A DNA stretch of 14,843 nt from an uncultured Bacilli bacterium (GTDB taxonomy: Bacteria > Bacillota_I > Bacilli_A > RF39 > UBA660): positions 1 through 14,843 of the forward strand of contig CANQRX010000028.1 of the NCBI GenBank assembly GCA_947626425.1. Direction: 5' to 3'. The notes under the pieces are model-generated. The model was not told the origin of the DNA. It was given only the letters and a program-made list of their open reading frames with translations, and searched no databases. This document shows positions 1 to 7,453 of the stretch, one piece after another. The translations under genes were made by a program, and so were the position numbers. Position 1 is the first letter of the stretch. The number at the start of each line of letters is the position of its first letter.

Positions 1-49
1 CGTACGGTTCTGAGAGGGCTACATAGGGTGACCTATGTTTCTACTCGAT
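1..49 (+). mobile_element. 3' end of a group II intron (end of domain V and all of domain VI)
   Basis: Bases 1-10 match the closing strand of bacterial group II intron domain V. Bases 12-46 fold as domain VI. The lower stem pairs 12-14 with 44-46 and 15-16 with 41-42, leaving A43 bulged. The upper stem pairs 21-27 with 32-38 and is closed by a GUGA tetraloop (28-31). A43 lies 7 nt from a 3' end at T49 (terminal AT, fitting the AY rule), which is where the branch-point adenosine belongs. The intron body and any reverse transcriptase/maturase lie upstream of the window. Paralogous protein similarity starts right after base 49, which fixes the junction. The subclass cannot be told from this fragment. 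Known of the class: self-splicing ribozymes and retroelements; function of this copy is inferred. Confidence 0.85.
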
Positions 50-640
50 GATTGGAGTCAAGTAGGTTTAAAACAAAATGCACGAGATATGATTGAAGAA
101 GTCGTATGGAATACGGGTACACTAAATTTGGAGACATTTAATTATGCAACATCTAATATAACACCCCTTGAATATCAATGGGAACGAAGTGATTTTACAG
201 GGAAACAATGTAGTCAAGGTGGCAATTATTGTAATGATGAAGTTGAACGTAAAACCATATGGGAAGGCAAAGTAGGCTTGATGTATCCATCAGATTATGG
301 TTATGCCGTAGGTCTATCTTCAAAAACAGATAGGAATACATGTTTATATAATTCGTTAGCTCTTTGGAAAAATTGGAATTATTGTTACGATAATGATTGG
401 CTTTTTAACTCTAGATATTATCAATGGACAATGACCCCTGCGCCGTATTCTACGACTTCTAATAGTGTGTTTTATATTGAGTATGATAGAGGTGGTGGAG
501 ATCCTAATCCTAGGGCTTCAGTTACCTCTAGCAACACCTACTACTCCAAGGTCGTACGTCCCGTCGTATATTTAAAGTCTTCCGTTAAAATTACAGGGGG
601 AACCGGCACTAGCGAAGAGCCTTACACTTTATCTTTTTAA
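50..640 (+). CDS. 3' exon of a surface protein with C-type-lectin-like C-terminus (copy 1), interrupted by the intron
   Basis: This frame gives 196 residues and a TAA stop. An ATG at 35 would open the frame, but 35-49 is intron domain VI, so that start is an artefact; the true N-terminus lies before the intron, outside the window. The sequence aligns with the end of the copy 2 protein (7454-8792). Shared blocks in order are MIEEVVWNTGT, a WERS block, a paired-Cys loop, GKVGLMYPSDYGYA, QWTMTPAP, VRPVVYLKS and a PYTLS end. This layout resembles the DUF6273 / C-type-lectin-fold modules of gut Bacillota surface proteins; that fold call is inference. The stretch between WTMTPAP and VRPVVYLKS differs most from copy 2 and is GC-richer (about 46%) than its surroundings. 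Expression as one protein would need intron splicing. Confidence 0.75.
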   Translation, partial: DWSQVGLKQNARDMIEEVVWNTGTLNLETFNYATSNITPLEYQWERSDFTGKQCSQGGNYCNDEVERKTIWEGKVGLMYPSDYGYAVGLSSKTDRNTCLYNSLALWKNWNYCYDNDWLFNSRYYQWTMTPAPYSTTSNSVFYIEYDRGGGDPNPRASVTSSNTYYSKVVRPVVYLKSSVKITGGTGTSEEPYTLSF

Positions 641-691
641 TATGTTTGCTTTTAAAGGAAGGAAATGGTACTATTATAGTAGGTGAAGAAT

Positions 692-2053
692 GTGAATACA
701 TTAAAGTTTTTATTAAGTTTAAAAGACACTAATCAATACATCAATTTTGGTTCATCTGATTTAGATACTTTAGTTGATAATTTTAAACCAGAAGTTTTTG
801 ATGATTATTTTAAAGATTTTCCTATTAAAGGGAAGGATTTTTTGAACAAGTTAACTCAAGATATAAATACTGCATCTGTAGAAGATGTAAACTCTATGAT
901 TGCTTTTTTACAAGAAGTATTAACTAACCGTTATAATAGTTTTGAAGAAAAACCACTTTTAAAAACTTTAAAAATTGAATTAAAAAAATATATTATTAAT
1001 AATTATCAAAAAATGAATATTAAAAATTATTCTAAATTTTTGATTTTATGTGTTGTTGATGATTTACAAAAGGATTTAAATTATAGAATTAGTTTAAATT
1101 TTAATCAAACTAAAAATGATTTTTTAGCTGGGACTTTTTTTGAAAATTCTGTTCATAATTTAGAATATAATAAACTTCCTGTTTTGCAAGGTTTTCCTTC
1201 TAATCAGATTTTTCAAATTTTTGTCAATATGTATCATGAACAGTATCATATGCTTGTTGCGGAGTTGGCGAATAATCCAAGCTGTTATAAAATTGATATT
1301 TTAAAATATTCAATATTTAATCAGTTAAGATTAACTATGAAAAATCCAAATTTATCAAAACAGCTTTATGATGTTCAATATTTTAATTTAAAAGAGGAAA
1401 TGAATGCTAATTTATATGGAATAAAAAGAGCTAAAAAAGAGTTACTAGCAATAAATCCTAATTTTAAGGTTTTAAGTATAAGTAATATTATAAACATTCC
1501 TTCTTATAAAGCTGTGGTTGTTAATAATGCTGAAAATTATTCTGCAAAAATTAGTCAAGATGATTATTTTGAAAATTTATTAGATAAAGTTATGCTTAAA
1601 GATTTAACTTTTGATTCGGAAATGCCTGCGATTATGAAAAAAATTTATAATGCTGATGGAACGAGAAAAAATTTTCAAGAACTTTATCAAGATTTAAAGA
1701 TGGCTTTAGCAAGTGATATGGAAAATCAAGCCTCTGATATTTATAATTTTTATTACTATGCGATTTATCGTTATTTAAAACAAATGGATTTTGCAACTTA
1801 TCAAGCTTTTGTGGTCACTTTAAATGAAGAGGAATTACAATTATTAGAAAATGTTTTAGGAAGTAATATTGGACGTTTAAATGATGAATTAACAAATTTA
1901 AATAGTACTCATTTATATAAATTAAAAGAAAATATAAAAAAACATTTAACCAAAAAAATAATTAAAAATGAATTAAGTGATATTTATACAATGCAAAATG
2001 AAATAAATTATTTAAAACTTAAAGGAGAGAATTTAGCTCATGGCAAACATTAA
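692..2053 (+). CDS. Unknown protein with HEXXH zincin-like motif
   Basis: The protein is about 453 residues with no signal peptide or membrane segment. I do not recognise the family. Residues 182-186 read HEQYH, a match to the HEXXH zinc-peptidase motif, and about 50 residues on is an acidic EEMNANLYG segment (E235/E236). In gluzincins a downstream Glu supplies the third zinc ligand, and an E..AN pattern is seen in several small ones, so a cytoplasmic zinc-metalloprotease-like fold is a reasonable inference, not shown. The start is the GTG at 692, 6 nt after AGGTG (681-685); the GTG at 683 lies inside that ribosome binding site. The 3' end overlaps the next small gene by 14 bp, so the two are translationally coupled. 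Confidence 0.6.
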   Translation: MNTLKFLLSLKDTNQYINFGSSDLDTLVDNFKPEVFDDYFKDFPIKGKDFLNKLTQDINTASVEDVNSMIAFLQEVLTNRYNSFEEKPLLKTLKIELKKYIINNYQKMNIKNYSKFLILCVVDDLQKDLNYRISLNFNQTKNDFLAGTFFENSVHNLEYNKLPVLQGFPSNQIFQIFVNMYHEQYHMLVAELANNPSCYKIDILKYSIFNQLRLTMKNPNLSKQLYDVQYFNLKEEMNANLYGIKRAKKELLAINPNFKVLSISNIINIPSYKAVVVNNAENYSAKISQDDYFENLLDKVMLKDLTFDSEMPAIMKKIYNADGTRKNFQELYQDLKMALASDMENQASDIYNFYYYAIYRYLKQMDFATYQAFVVTLNEEELQLLENVLGSNIGRLNDELTNLNSTHLYKLKENIKKHLTKKIIKNELSDIYTMQNEINYLKLKGENLAHGKH

Positions 2054-2216
2054 TTATAAAGATCAATATAAACTTATTACGGAGGATAATTCAACTATAG
2101 AAGAAAAAATTGAATATTTAACTTATTTAGTTTGTAATTTAGCTAATGAAAATAAGGAAGAAAAAGAAGAGCTTATTCAATTAATAAATGATTTAAAAAG
2201 TAAAGAAAATGAATAG
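2040..2216 (+). CDS. Small hypothetical protein, 58 residues
   Basis: ATG at 2040 follows a good AAAGGAGAG site (2021-2029). It overlaps the end of the HEXXH gene by 14 bp and ends a few bases before the next gene's ribosome binding site. The product is charged and helical-looking, with a Glu/Lys-rich second half (repeated E, K and L) that could form a short coiled coil. It has one Cys and no signal peptide. I do not recognise it. The tight packing between two same-strand genes and the strong site argue that it is real, possibly a partner of the gene before it. Confidence 0.6.
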   Translation: MANINYKDQYKLITEDNSTIEEKIEYLTYLVCNLANENKEEKEELIQLINDLKSKENE

Positions 2217-2232
2217 TATTAGAGGTGATTAT

Positions 2233-2841
2233 TTGAAAAAAAGTTTTATACTTGGAGGAATTTTAATTTTCTTAATTGTTTTTGATAGTTTTCAAGCTAT
2301 GTTTTTTAATAATAGTCCTTTGCTTAAAATTAGACAAAATTTAAGTGATAGTTATATTGATAAAGGTTTGTTAGTTAATCATTATCATTGTGTTGATGAA
2401 GAAAAAACAGTTTGGAAAAGTGTTAAATATGCTTGTCCATTAAATGATCAATCTTTAAAAAAAGCGGTTTCTTTTTCAAAAGTTGTTGATAATTTATTGA
2501 TTGAAATAGATTTTCCAACTTTGTGGCATTATGAAGAAATTGTAAGTGAAGATAATTTATTACAGGTAAAATTTTATAAAGAAGATTCATCTTTATATAC
2601 TTTACTAATTTTGGCTCAAACTCCTTTTGGGGTGTGTGGGACTGGACTTACTACTCAAGAGTTTAAAACTAACTCTAATTTAGATGCTTTAGTTGGATAT
2701 TATGATGGGGAAGAAGCGTGGAATTATGTTTCTTTTGTTGATATAAAACCTTATCTACATTTGGAAAATCATGGTTTAGATAAGAATCAGGCTAATGAAT
2801 TTTTAAATATTTTAAAAACCTTGGAAATAAAAGATAAATAG
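2233..2841 (+). CDS. Membrane-anchored hypothetical protein
   Basis: About 202 residues. TTG at 2233 is preferred: GAGGTGAT (2221-2228) sits just upstream, and the product then opens with two Lys followed by one strongly hydrophobic segment (about residues 4-22), a signal anchor. An in-frame ATG at 2209 would add eight residues but lacks a good site. The rest is predicted outside the cell. It has no lipobox. Cys residues occur at an NHYHC segment, a YACP segment and a GVCGTG segment. I do not recognise the family. It forms a three-gene same-strand group with the HEXXH gene and the 58-residue gene. Confidence 0.6.
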   Translation: MKKSFILGGILIFLIVFDSFQAMFFNNSPLLKIRQNLSDSYIDKGLLVNHYHCVDEEKTVWKSVKYACPLNDQSLKKAVSFSKVVDNLLIEIDFPTLWHYEEIVSEDNLLQVKFYKEDSSLYTLLILAQTPFGVCGTGLTTQEFKTNSNLDALVGYYDGEEAWNYVSFVDIKPYLHLENHGLDKNQANEFLNILKTLEIKDK

Positions 2842-2890
2842 CAAATTAAATTTTTTTGGCTTGAATTGGTAAATGGGCTTTTTAAATTGT

Positions 2891-2919
2891 TTGCTATTTT
2901 CCTTTATTTATGGTAAATT
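2891..2919 (+). promoter_or_regulatory. Possible promoter for secG
   Basis: TTGCTA (2891-2896), a 17-nt spacer and TAAATT (2914-2919) lie just before secG. Both boxes deviate from consensus and the region is AT-rich, so this is only suggestive. No terminator hairpin separates secG from the gene before it. Confidence 0.3.
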
Positions 2920-2947
2920 ATATTATGAATTGGAGGTTGGATTACCT

Positions 2948-3172
2948 ATGTTAGAAACTATATTATTAATTATCTCGGTTTTATTAATTGCTTTAGTATT
3001 ATTGCAAAGTAATAAGGCTAGTGATGCCGGTCAGATTATTTCAGGAACGAATGAACGGTTATTTGGTCAAACTAAAGAGCGTGGTTTAGAATTATTTATA
3101 ACGAGAATAACAGCTTTTTTAGGGATTTTATTTATGGTTTTATCTTTAATATTATTCCTTATTAGAAAATAG
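2948..3172 (+). CDS. secG: SecG, preprotein translocase subunit
   Basis: SecG is the small auxiliary membrane subunit of the SecYEG channel, which works with SecA to export unfolded proteins. The 74-residue product has two hydrophobic helices (about 2-18 and 50-71) joined by a polar loop carrying the family pattern LLQSNKASDAG then LFGQTKERG. Length and topology fit. The ATG at 2948 follows GGAGGT (2932-2937). A longer in-frame start at 2873 would add 25 residues without a site and is rejected. secG followed by rnr and smpB is a conserved order in Bacilli (with an esterase gene between in Bacillus subtilis, absent here). Confidence 0.93.
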   Translation: MLETILLIISVLLIALVLLQSNKASDAGQIISGTNERLFGQTKERGLELFITRITAFLGILFMVLSLILFLIRK

Positions 3173-3176
3173 GTAG

Positions 3177-3197
3177 GCAGTAAAATCTGCTTTTTTT
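3177..3197 (+). terminator. Rho-independent terminator after secG
   Basis: GCAG (3177-3180) pairs with CTGC (3187-3190) around a 6-nt loop, with wobble/AU extension on both sides, followed by seven T's (3191-3197). The stem is short, so it may be leaky. Confidence 0.6.
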
Positions 3198-3226
3198 AAA
3201 TTAGTAAGGTCAAAATTAAAAAATGG

Positions 3227-3255
3227 TTGAGAGATTTAGTTAAAAACGATATAAT
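3227..3255 (+). promoter_or_regulatory. Sigma-A-type promoter for rnr-smpB
   Basis: TTGAGA (3227-3232), exactly 17 nt, then a perfect TATAAT (3250-3255), 20 bp before the rnr ATG. It lies between the secG terminator and rnr, so rnr-smpB can be transcribed on its own. Confidence 0.75.
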
Positions 3256-3275
3256 ATGATAGAAAGGTGTTGACT

Positions 3276-5393
3276 ATGAAAGAGGAATTATTAAAAAAAT
3301 TGGAAAATGTTCACGAAGCTAAGGAACTAATGGAAATTAATGATTTAATGGGTTTAAAAACAGCTAACGAATTACAAGAATTACAATCTGTTTTACAGGA
3401 ATTAGTAAATGATTATGTTGTTTTTAAAACTAAAAAAGAGAAATATATCCTCTTAAAAAATTGTCCAAATTTAAAAATTGGTCGTTTTTCGGCTAATAAA
3501 AAAGGTTTTGGCTTTGTTATTTTAGATAAAGAAGATGACTTGTATATTGGTGCCGATGATATGAATGGGGCAATTCATGATGATGTTGTTTTGGCGGAAA
3601 TAACAAGACGGGGTGTTAAACGAGAAGGAAAAATTATTAAGGTTTTAAAACGAGAATTAAGAACTTTGGTTGGAGAAATAGTTGAAACACCTAATGGACT
3701 TGCCGTTCGTTTGGATGATGATAAGCTAAATTTAAAATTAAATATTATTGAAGAATCTTTTAAAGGATGCGTCCCTGGTCATAAAGTAGTTATATCATTA
3801 GTTAAAGAACAAGGAAAAAATCGCTATTTAGGCAAAATTTCCAAAATTATTGGTCATAAAGATGATCCAGGAATTGATATTTTGAGTATTGCTTATAAAT
3901 ATAATATTGAAACCGAATTTAGTTTGGAAGTTGAAAATGAATTAAAAGATATTCCTAGCGAAGTTTTTGAAGAAGAATTAGTTGGTCGTGTTGATTTAAC
4001 TAACGAAATGATTTTTACAATTGATGGGGATCATACGAAAGATATTGATGATGCTATTAGTTTAACCATCGAAGATGACTTGTATGTTTTAGGAGTTCAT
4101 ATTGCTGATGTATCACATTATGTTAAAGAAAATACGGCATTAGGTGATACCGCTTATTTAAGAGGAACCTCTAACTATTTGGCAGACACCGTAATTCCAA
4201 TGTTACCTCACCAATTATCTAATGGTATTTGTTCTTTAAATGAAAATGCTTTACGTTTAACTCTTTCTTGTGTGATGAAAATCGATCAAAAAGGAAAAGT
4301 TGTTGATTATGATATTTTCCCAAGTTACATTAAAAGTAGCAAGAAGATGACTTATTCAAAAGTAAATGACCTTTTAATGCGAAATTTAATTCATCCGGGG
4401 TATGAAGCTTATGTTCCAACGTTATTAAAAATGAATAAACTTGCTCATATTTTAAGAAAAACCAAAATCGCGCGGGGTTATATTGACTTTGAAATTGATG
4501 AAGCGGAAGTTATTCAAGATGAAACGGGAAGGGCAGTTGGTATTGAACGGGTAGTAAGAGAAGATGGCGAAAAGTTAATTGAAGACTTTATGATTATTGC
4601 AAACGAAACTGTGGCAACTCATGTTAGTAATATGGATTTACCTTTTATTTACCGAGTTCATGGCGAACCTAATACCGAAAAAATTACTGATTTTGTCAAT
4701 TTAGTTAAACAATTAGGCTATCATTTAAAAACAAGGTTAGTCGATATGAGTCCCAAAACAATGCAAAAAATATTGAAAGAATTAAAAGATAAACCTGAGT
4801 TTGAAATTCTTTCGGCCATGTTACTACGAAGTATGAAAAAGGCCATTTATAGTAAAGAAAACATTGGGCATTTTGGCTTAGCTTCTCGTAATTATACCCA
4901 TTTTACAAGTCCTATTCGTCGGTTTCCCGATTTAACTGTTCATCGTTTACTAAAAAAATATTTTGTTTCTAAAGATTTTTCAATGGCCACGATTGCTTAT
5001 TTAGAAACAAATTTAATAACGATTGCTGAGCATTCTAGTGAAAAAGAATTAAATGCCCAAAATGCAGAACGCGATGTCACGGATATGAAAATGGCAGAAT
5101 ATATGGAAAGTCATATTGGGGAAGAATATGATGGAATTATCAGCAGTGTCACCAGTTTTGGAATGTTTATCCAACTTGAAAATCTTGTTGAAGGCTTAGT
5201 TCATATTAGAACTTTAAAAGGTGATTATTATAATTATGTTCCAGAGATGGTTTCTTTAGTGGGCAAAAGCACCAAAAAAGTTTATCGAATTGGCGATACC
5301 GTTCATGTTAAATGTGTTAATGCTTCAAAACAAACTTCCATGATTGATTTTGAACTAGTGATGGGAGAGAAAAAAGATGGAGATAAAGAATAA
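3276..5393 (+). CDS. rnr: Ribonuclease R
   Basis: RNase R is a 3'-to-5' processive exoribonuclease that degrades structured RNA and works with tmRNA-SmpB in quality control. The 705-residue product has an N-terminal winged-helix-like part, cold-shock-type OB domains (about 70-220), an RNB catalytic domain and a C-terminal S1 domain (about residues 620-695). The RNB catalytic segment DGDHTKDIDDAIS begins at D250 and carries the metal-binding Asp cluster (D250, D252, D256, D258, D259). Length matches the family. ATG at 3276 follows AAAGGTG; the upstream in-frame GTG at 3267 is part of that site. It overlaps smpB by 17 bp. Confidence 0.95.
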   Translation: MKEELLKKLENVHEAKELMEINDLMGLKTANELQELQSVLQELVNDYVVFKTKKEKYILLKNCPNLKIGRFSANKKGFGFVILDKEDDLYIGADDMNGAIHDDVVLAEITRRGVKREGKIIKVLKRELRTLVGEIVETPNGLAVRLDDDKLNLKLNIIEESFKGCVPGHKVVISLVKEQGKNRYLGKISKIIGHKDDPGIDILSIAYKYNIETEFSLEVENELKDIPSEVFEEELVGRVDLTNEMIFTIDGDHTKDIDDAISLTIEDDLYVLGVHIADVSHYVKENTALGDTAYLRGTSNYLADTVIPMLPHQLSNGICSLNENALRLTLSCVMKIDQKGKVVDYDIFPSYIKSSKKMTYSKVNDLLMRNLIHPGYEAYVPTLLKMNKLAHILRKTKIARGYIDFEIDEAEVIQDETGRAVGIERVVREDGEKLIEDFMIIANETVATHVSNMDLPFIYRVHGEPNTEKITDFVNLVKQLGYHLKTRLVDMSPKTMQKILKELKDKPEFEILSAMLLRSMKKAIYSKENIGHFGLASRNYTHFTSPIRRFPDLTVHRLLKKYFVSKDFSMATIAYLETNLITIAEHSSEKELNAQNAERDVTDMKMAEYMESHIGEEYDGIISSVTSFGMFIQLENLVEGLVHIRTLKGDYYNYVPEMVSLVGKSTKKVYRIGDTVHVKCVNASKQTSMIDFELVMGEKKDGDKE

Positions 5394-5805
5394 AAAAGCC
5401 TATTTTGATTATACAATTTTATCGCAAGTCGAAAGTGGAATTGCTTTAGTAGGTACCGAAGTAAAATCAGCTCGTAAAGGGGCAATTGATATTAAAGATT
5501 GTTATGTTGTTTTTAAAGATAATGAAGCTTATTTAATCAATATGTATATTGCTAAATATGAACAAGCTGACTGTTTTAATCATGATGAACATCGAACTCG
5601 TAAATTACTATTACATAAAAAAGAAATTAGAAAATTAAAGGAAGCTAAAGAAAAAGATGGGATAAGTATTGTTCCTTTAAAAGCCTATTTTAAAAATGAC
5701 TACTTAAAAATTTTATTAGGTGTTGCAAAAGGTAAAAAACTTTATGATAAGCGTGAAAGTATTAAAAAACGCGATTTAGAACGCGAGAATAAAAAATGGT
5801 ATTAA
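5377..5805 (+). CDS. smpB: SmpB, tmRNA-binding protein
   Basis: SmpB binds tmRNA and brings it to stalled ribosomes for trans-translation. The 142-residue product shows the OB-fold motifs of the family: an opening AYFDYTILSQVESGIALVGTEVKS-like segment, the central YIAKYEQ segment, HRTRKLLLHK, and a basic tail (RESIKKRDLERE) ending in KKWY. It is slightly shorter than usual (about 150-160). The start lies inside rnr and has GGGAGA (5363-5368) upstream, so it is coupled to rnr. I do not see the tmRNA gene that often follows smpB. Confidence 0.95.
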   Translation: MEIKNKKAYFDYTILSQVESGIALVGTEVKSARKGAIDIKDCYVVFKDNEAYLINMYIAKYEQADCFNHDEHRTRKLLLHKKEIRKLKEAKEKDGISIVPLKAYFKNDYLKILLGVAKGKKLYDKRESIKKRDLERENKKWY

Positions 5806-5811
5806 AAGAAT

Positions 5812-5838
5812 GTAGATTTAAAATTTCTACGTTTTTTT
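5812..5838 (+). terminator. Rho-independent terminator after smpB
   Basis: GTAGA (5812-5816) pairs with TCTAC (5826-5830) across a 9-nt AT-rich loop, then G and seven T's (5832-5838). Confidence 0.7.
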
Positions 5839-5850
5839 AATTTATATCCA

Positions 5851-5876
5851 AAAAAAAAATAGGTTTAAAACCTATT
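5851..5876 (-). terminator. Terminator of the reverse-strand TIGR04255-like gene
   Basis: AATAGGT (5858-5864) and ACCTATT (5870-5876) form a hairpin on the minus strand, followed by a run of U's from the A tract 5851-5859. The hairpin overlaps the gene's TAG stop codon (5872-5874). Confidence 0.7.
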
Positions 5877-6633
5877 GCATTTCTTTTCTTAATTTATTAT
5901 CAATACACATTTCAAATAGTTCAATGTCTTGTTCATGAATTGTATCTAAAATGTCGATTGCTTTATCAGTATTAACTTTTCGATAAGAAAAACCATCAAT
6001 ATCAATTAAATATACTTTTTCTTTTAAGCCTTTTGGTAATTCATGGTTTGGGATTCCTACTTGTAAGCGACATCCTAAATGATTTTTTGCATCTGTTTTA
6101 AAATCAAATGTTTGCATATGTTGTAATAAAACTTGGTTGTCAAAAATTTTTTTAGGAGGTATTAAATTAGGATTAATATATCCTTCCCATTTAAGAATAT
6201 CCTTTTTGTCTTTAAAATCGGTTTTAATTGCATTTACGTAGCGAATTCCAATTCGAATGAAATTTTCAATATTATAATCTTTAGCTAAAATATCTACCAA
6301 TTTTTTAATATATTTTTTAACTTTTTCATATTCTACACCGCATAATGCTTCAAAAATAATGCTTTCTTTATTAAGGGTAAATCTTTCTGTTTTATTTTCA
6401 TTATAAAAAATATAATTTCTTACTACTTCTGTTTCGGCAATACTAGGTTTTTTTGAAGCGTCATTTTCATTAAATACGACATTTGCATTATGAATATCAT
6501 ATTTTTCGGTAGTCTTGTAATCTTTTTCTAAAACTTTAAATAAGCTTTCAAAGTTATCTTCCTCTAGTTTTTTTTCAAAATCTAATCTTATTATAAAGTT
6601 AGTTATATAGTTGTGTTCATAAATTTTATTCAT
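5872..6633 (-). CDS. TIGR04255-like family protein
   Basis: The 253-residue product has no signal peptide or membrane segment. The RIGIRYVNAI segment (residues 127-136), followed by a W and a PNLIPPK stretch, is typical of the sporadically distributed TIGR04255 family, whose role is unknown. The family call rests on memory of that motif. ATG at 6633 follows AGAGGAT. It stands alone between convergent smpB and co-directional clpP, with its own promoter and terminator, so it looks like a self-contained insertion in a housekeeping region. Such patchy genes often travel by horizontal transfer; that is inference. Confidence 0.6.
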   Translation of the reverse strand: MNKIYEHNYITNFIIRLDFEKKLEEDNFESLFKVLEKDYKTTEKYDIHNANVVFNENDASKKPSIAETEVVRNYIFYNENKTERFTLNKESIIFEALCGVEYEKVKKYIKKLVDILAKDYNIENFIRIGIRYVNAIKTDFKDKKDILKWEGYINPNLIPPKKIFDNQVLLQHMQTFDFKTDAKNHLGCRLQVGIPNHELPKGLKEKVYLIDIDGFSYRKVNTDKAIDILDTIHEQDIELFEMCIDNKLRKEMQ

Positions 6634-6656
6634 TTTCTACATCCTCTCATAAATCC

Positions 6657-6685
6657 ATTATATTCTAAAAAGACTTAGGTTGCAA
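6657..6685 (-). promoter_or_regulatory. Promoter of the TIGR04255-like gene
   Basis: On the minus strand TTGCAA (6685-6680), 17 nt, and a perfect TATAAT (6662-6657) lie 24 bp before the ATG. Confidence 0.7.
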
Positions 6686-6689
6686 ATTA

Positions 6690-6723
6690 TTTTTGAAAAA
6701 ATAAAAACAAGAAAACTCTTGTT
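6690..6723 (-). terminator. Terminator after clpP
   Basis: On the minus strand AACAAG (6723-6718) pairs with CTTGTT (6711-6706) around a 6-nt loop, followed by a U-rich tail read from the A-rich 6690-6705. Confidence 0.65.
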
Positions 6724-6727
6724 AAAT

Positions 6728-7297
6728 TTAAATTATTAAATCAATAAGTCCATATTCCAATGCTTCTTTAGCGCTCATGTAGTTATCGCGGTCAGTGTCA
6801 TTTTCAATTGTTTTAATATCTTGATTGGTATTTTGGGAAAGAATAAGATTGATTTTGTCTTTAATTTTTAAAATATGTTCACAAGCAATTTTCATGTCAG
6901 AGGCTTGTCCTTGCATTCCTCCTAAAGGCTGATGGATCATAACTTCGGCGTTTTCTAAGGCACATCTTTTCCCCTTAGTGCCACTGGAAAGTAAAAAGGC
7001 AGCCATTGATGCAGCCATTCCTAAACAAATGGTTTTGACATCACTTTTAATGTAATTCATAGTATCATAAATTGCTAAACCACTTGTCACAGAACCTCCT
7101 GGACTATTAATATACAAATAAATATCATCATGGCTGACACTATCTAAATATAAAAGTTCACTTATGATTATATTGGCACTTCCATCATCAATTTCTCCTG
7201 TTAAAAAAACGATTCGATCTTCTAATAAACGGGAATAAAGGTCATAAACTCTTTCTCGATTATTTTCTTTTTCTAAAACTGTTGGAATTATATTCAA
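6728..7297 (-). CDS. clpP: ClpP, ATP-dependent Clp protease proteolytic subunit
   Basis: ClpP is a serine peptidase that forms a double-ring barrel and degrades proteins fed by Clp ATPases. With the TTG start at 7297 the product is 189 residues and begins MNIIPTVLEK, matching the usual ClpP N-terminus. The triad is visible: S97 in GMAASMAA, H122 in MIHQPLGG and D171 in DTDRDNYM. The NSPGGSV segment is also present. The in-frame GTG at 7306 lies within the AGGTGAT ribosome binding site (7308-7302), so TTG is the better start. It runs divergently from copy 2 of the surface protein. I see no clear CtsR operator upstream. Confidence 0.95.
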   Translation of the reverse strand: MNIIPTVLEKENNRERVYDLYSRLLEDRIVFLTGEIDDGSANIIISELLYLDSVSHDDIYLYINSPGGSVTSGLAIYDTMNYIKSDVKTICLGMAASMAAFLLSSGTKGKRCALENAEVMIHQPLGGMQGQASDMKIACEHILKIKDKINLILSQNTNQDIKTIENDTDRDNYMSAKEALEYGLIDLII

Positions 7298-7394
7298 TTT
7301 AATCACCTGTAATAATAATAGTTAATTTTAATAAAATTTATTCAATAGGATAAAAATTAAATATTTAAAAATCTATAATATTTTATGAAACATC

Positions 7395-7423
7395 TTGAAA
7401 AAAGGCAGTTATTAACTTATAAT
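7395..7423 (+). promoter_or_regulatory. Promoter of the copy 2 surface-protein gene
   Basis: TTGAAA (7395-7400), exactly 17 nt, and a perfect TATAAT (7418-7423), 30 bp before the ATG. This promoter has no G tract, unlike that of copy 3. It may also drive prmC and the genes after it, since I see no terminator between 8792 and 8813. Confidence 0.75.
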
Positions 7424-7453
7424 TTTAATAGAAAATAGGAAGGAAAAAGATAA

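Noticed and set aside
35..49. ATG at 35 as start of the first protein
   Set aside because: These bases form the end of intron domain VI; family similarity begins only after 49.
5303..5485. Reverse-strand open frame over the rnr-smpB junction
   Set aside because: Antisense shadow of two certain genes.
5806..5871. tmRNA (ssrA) expected after smpB
   Set aside because: The gap is only 66 bp and holds two terminators; no room for tmRNA.
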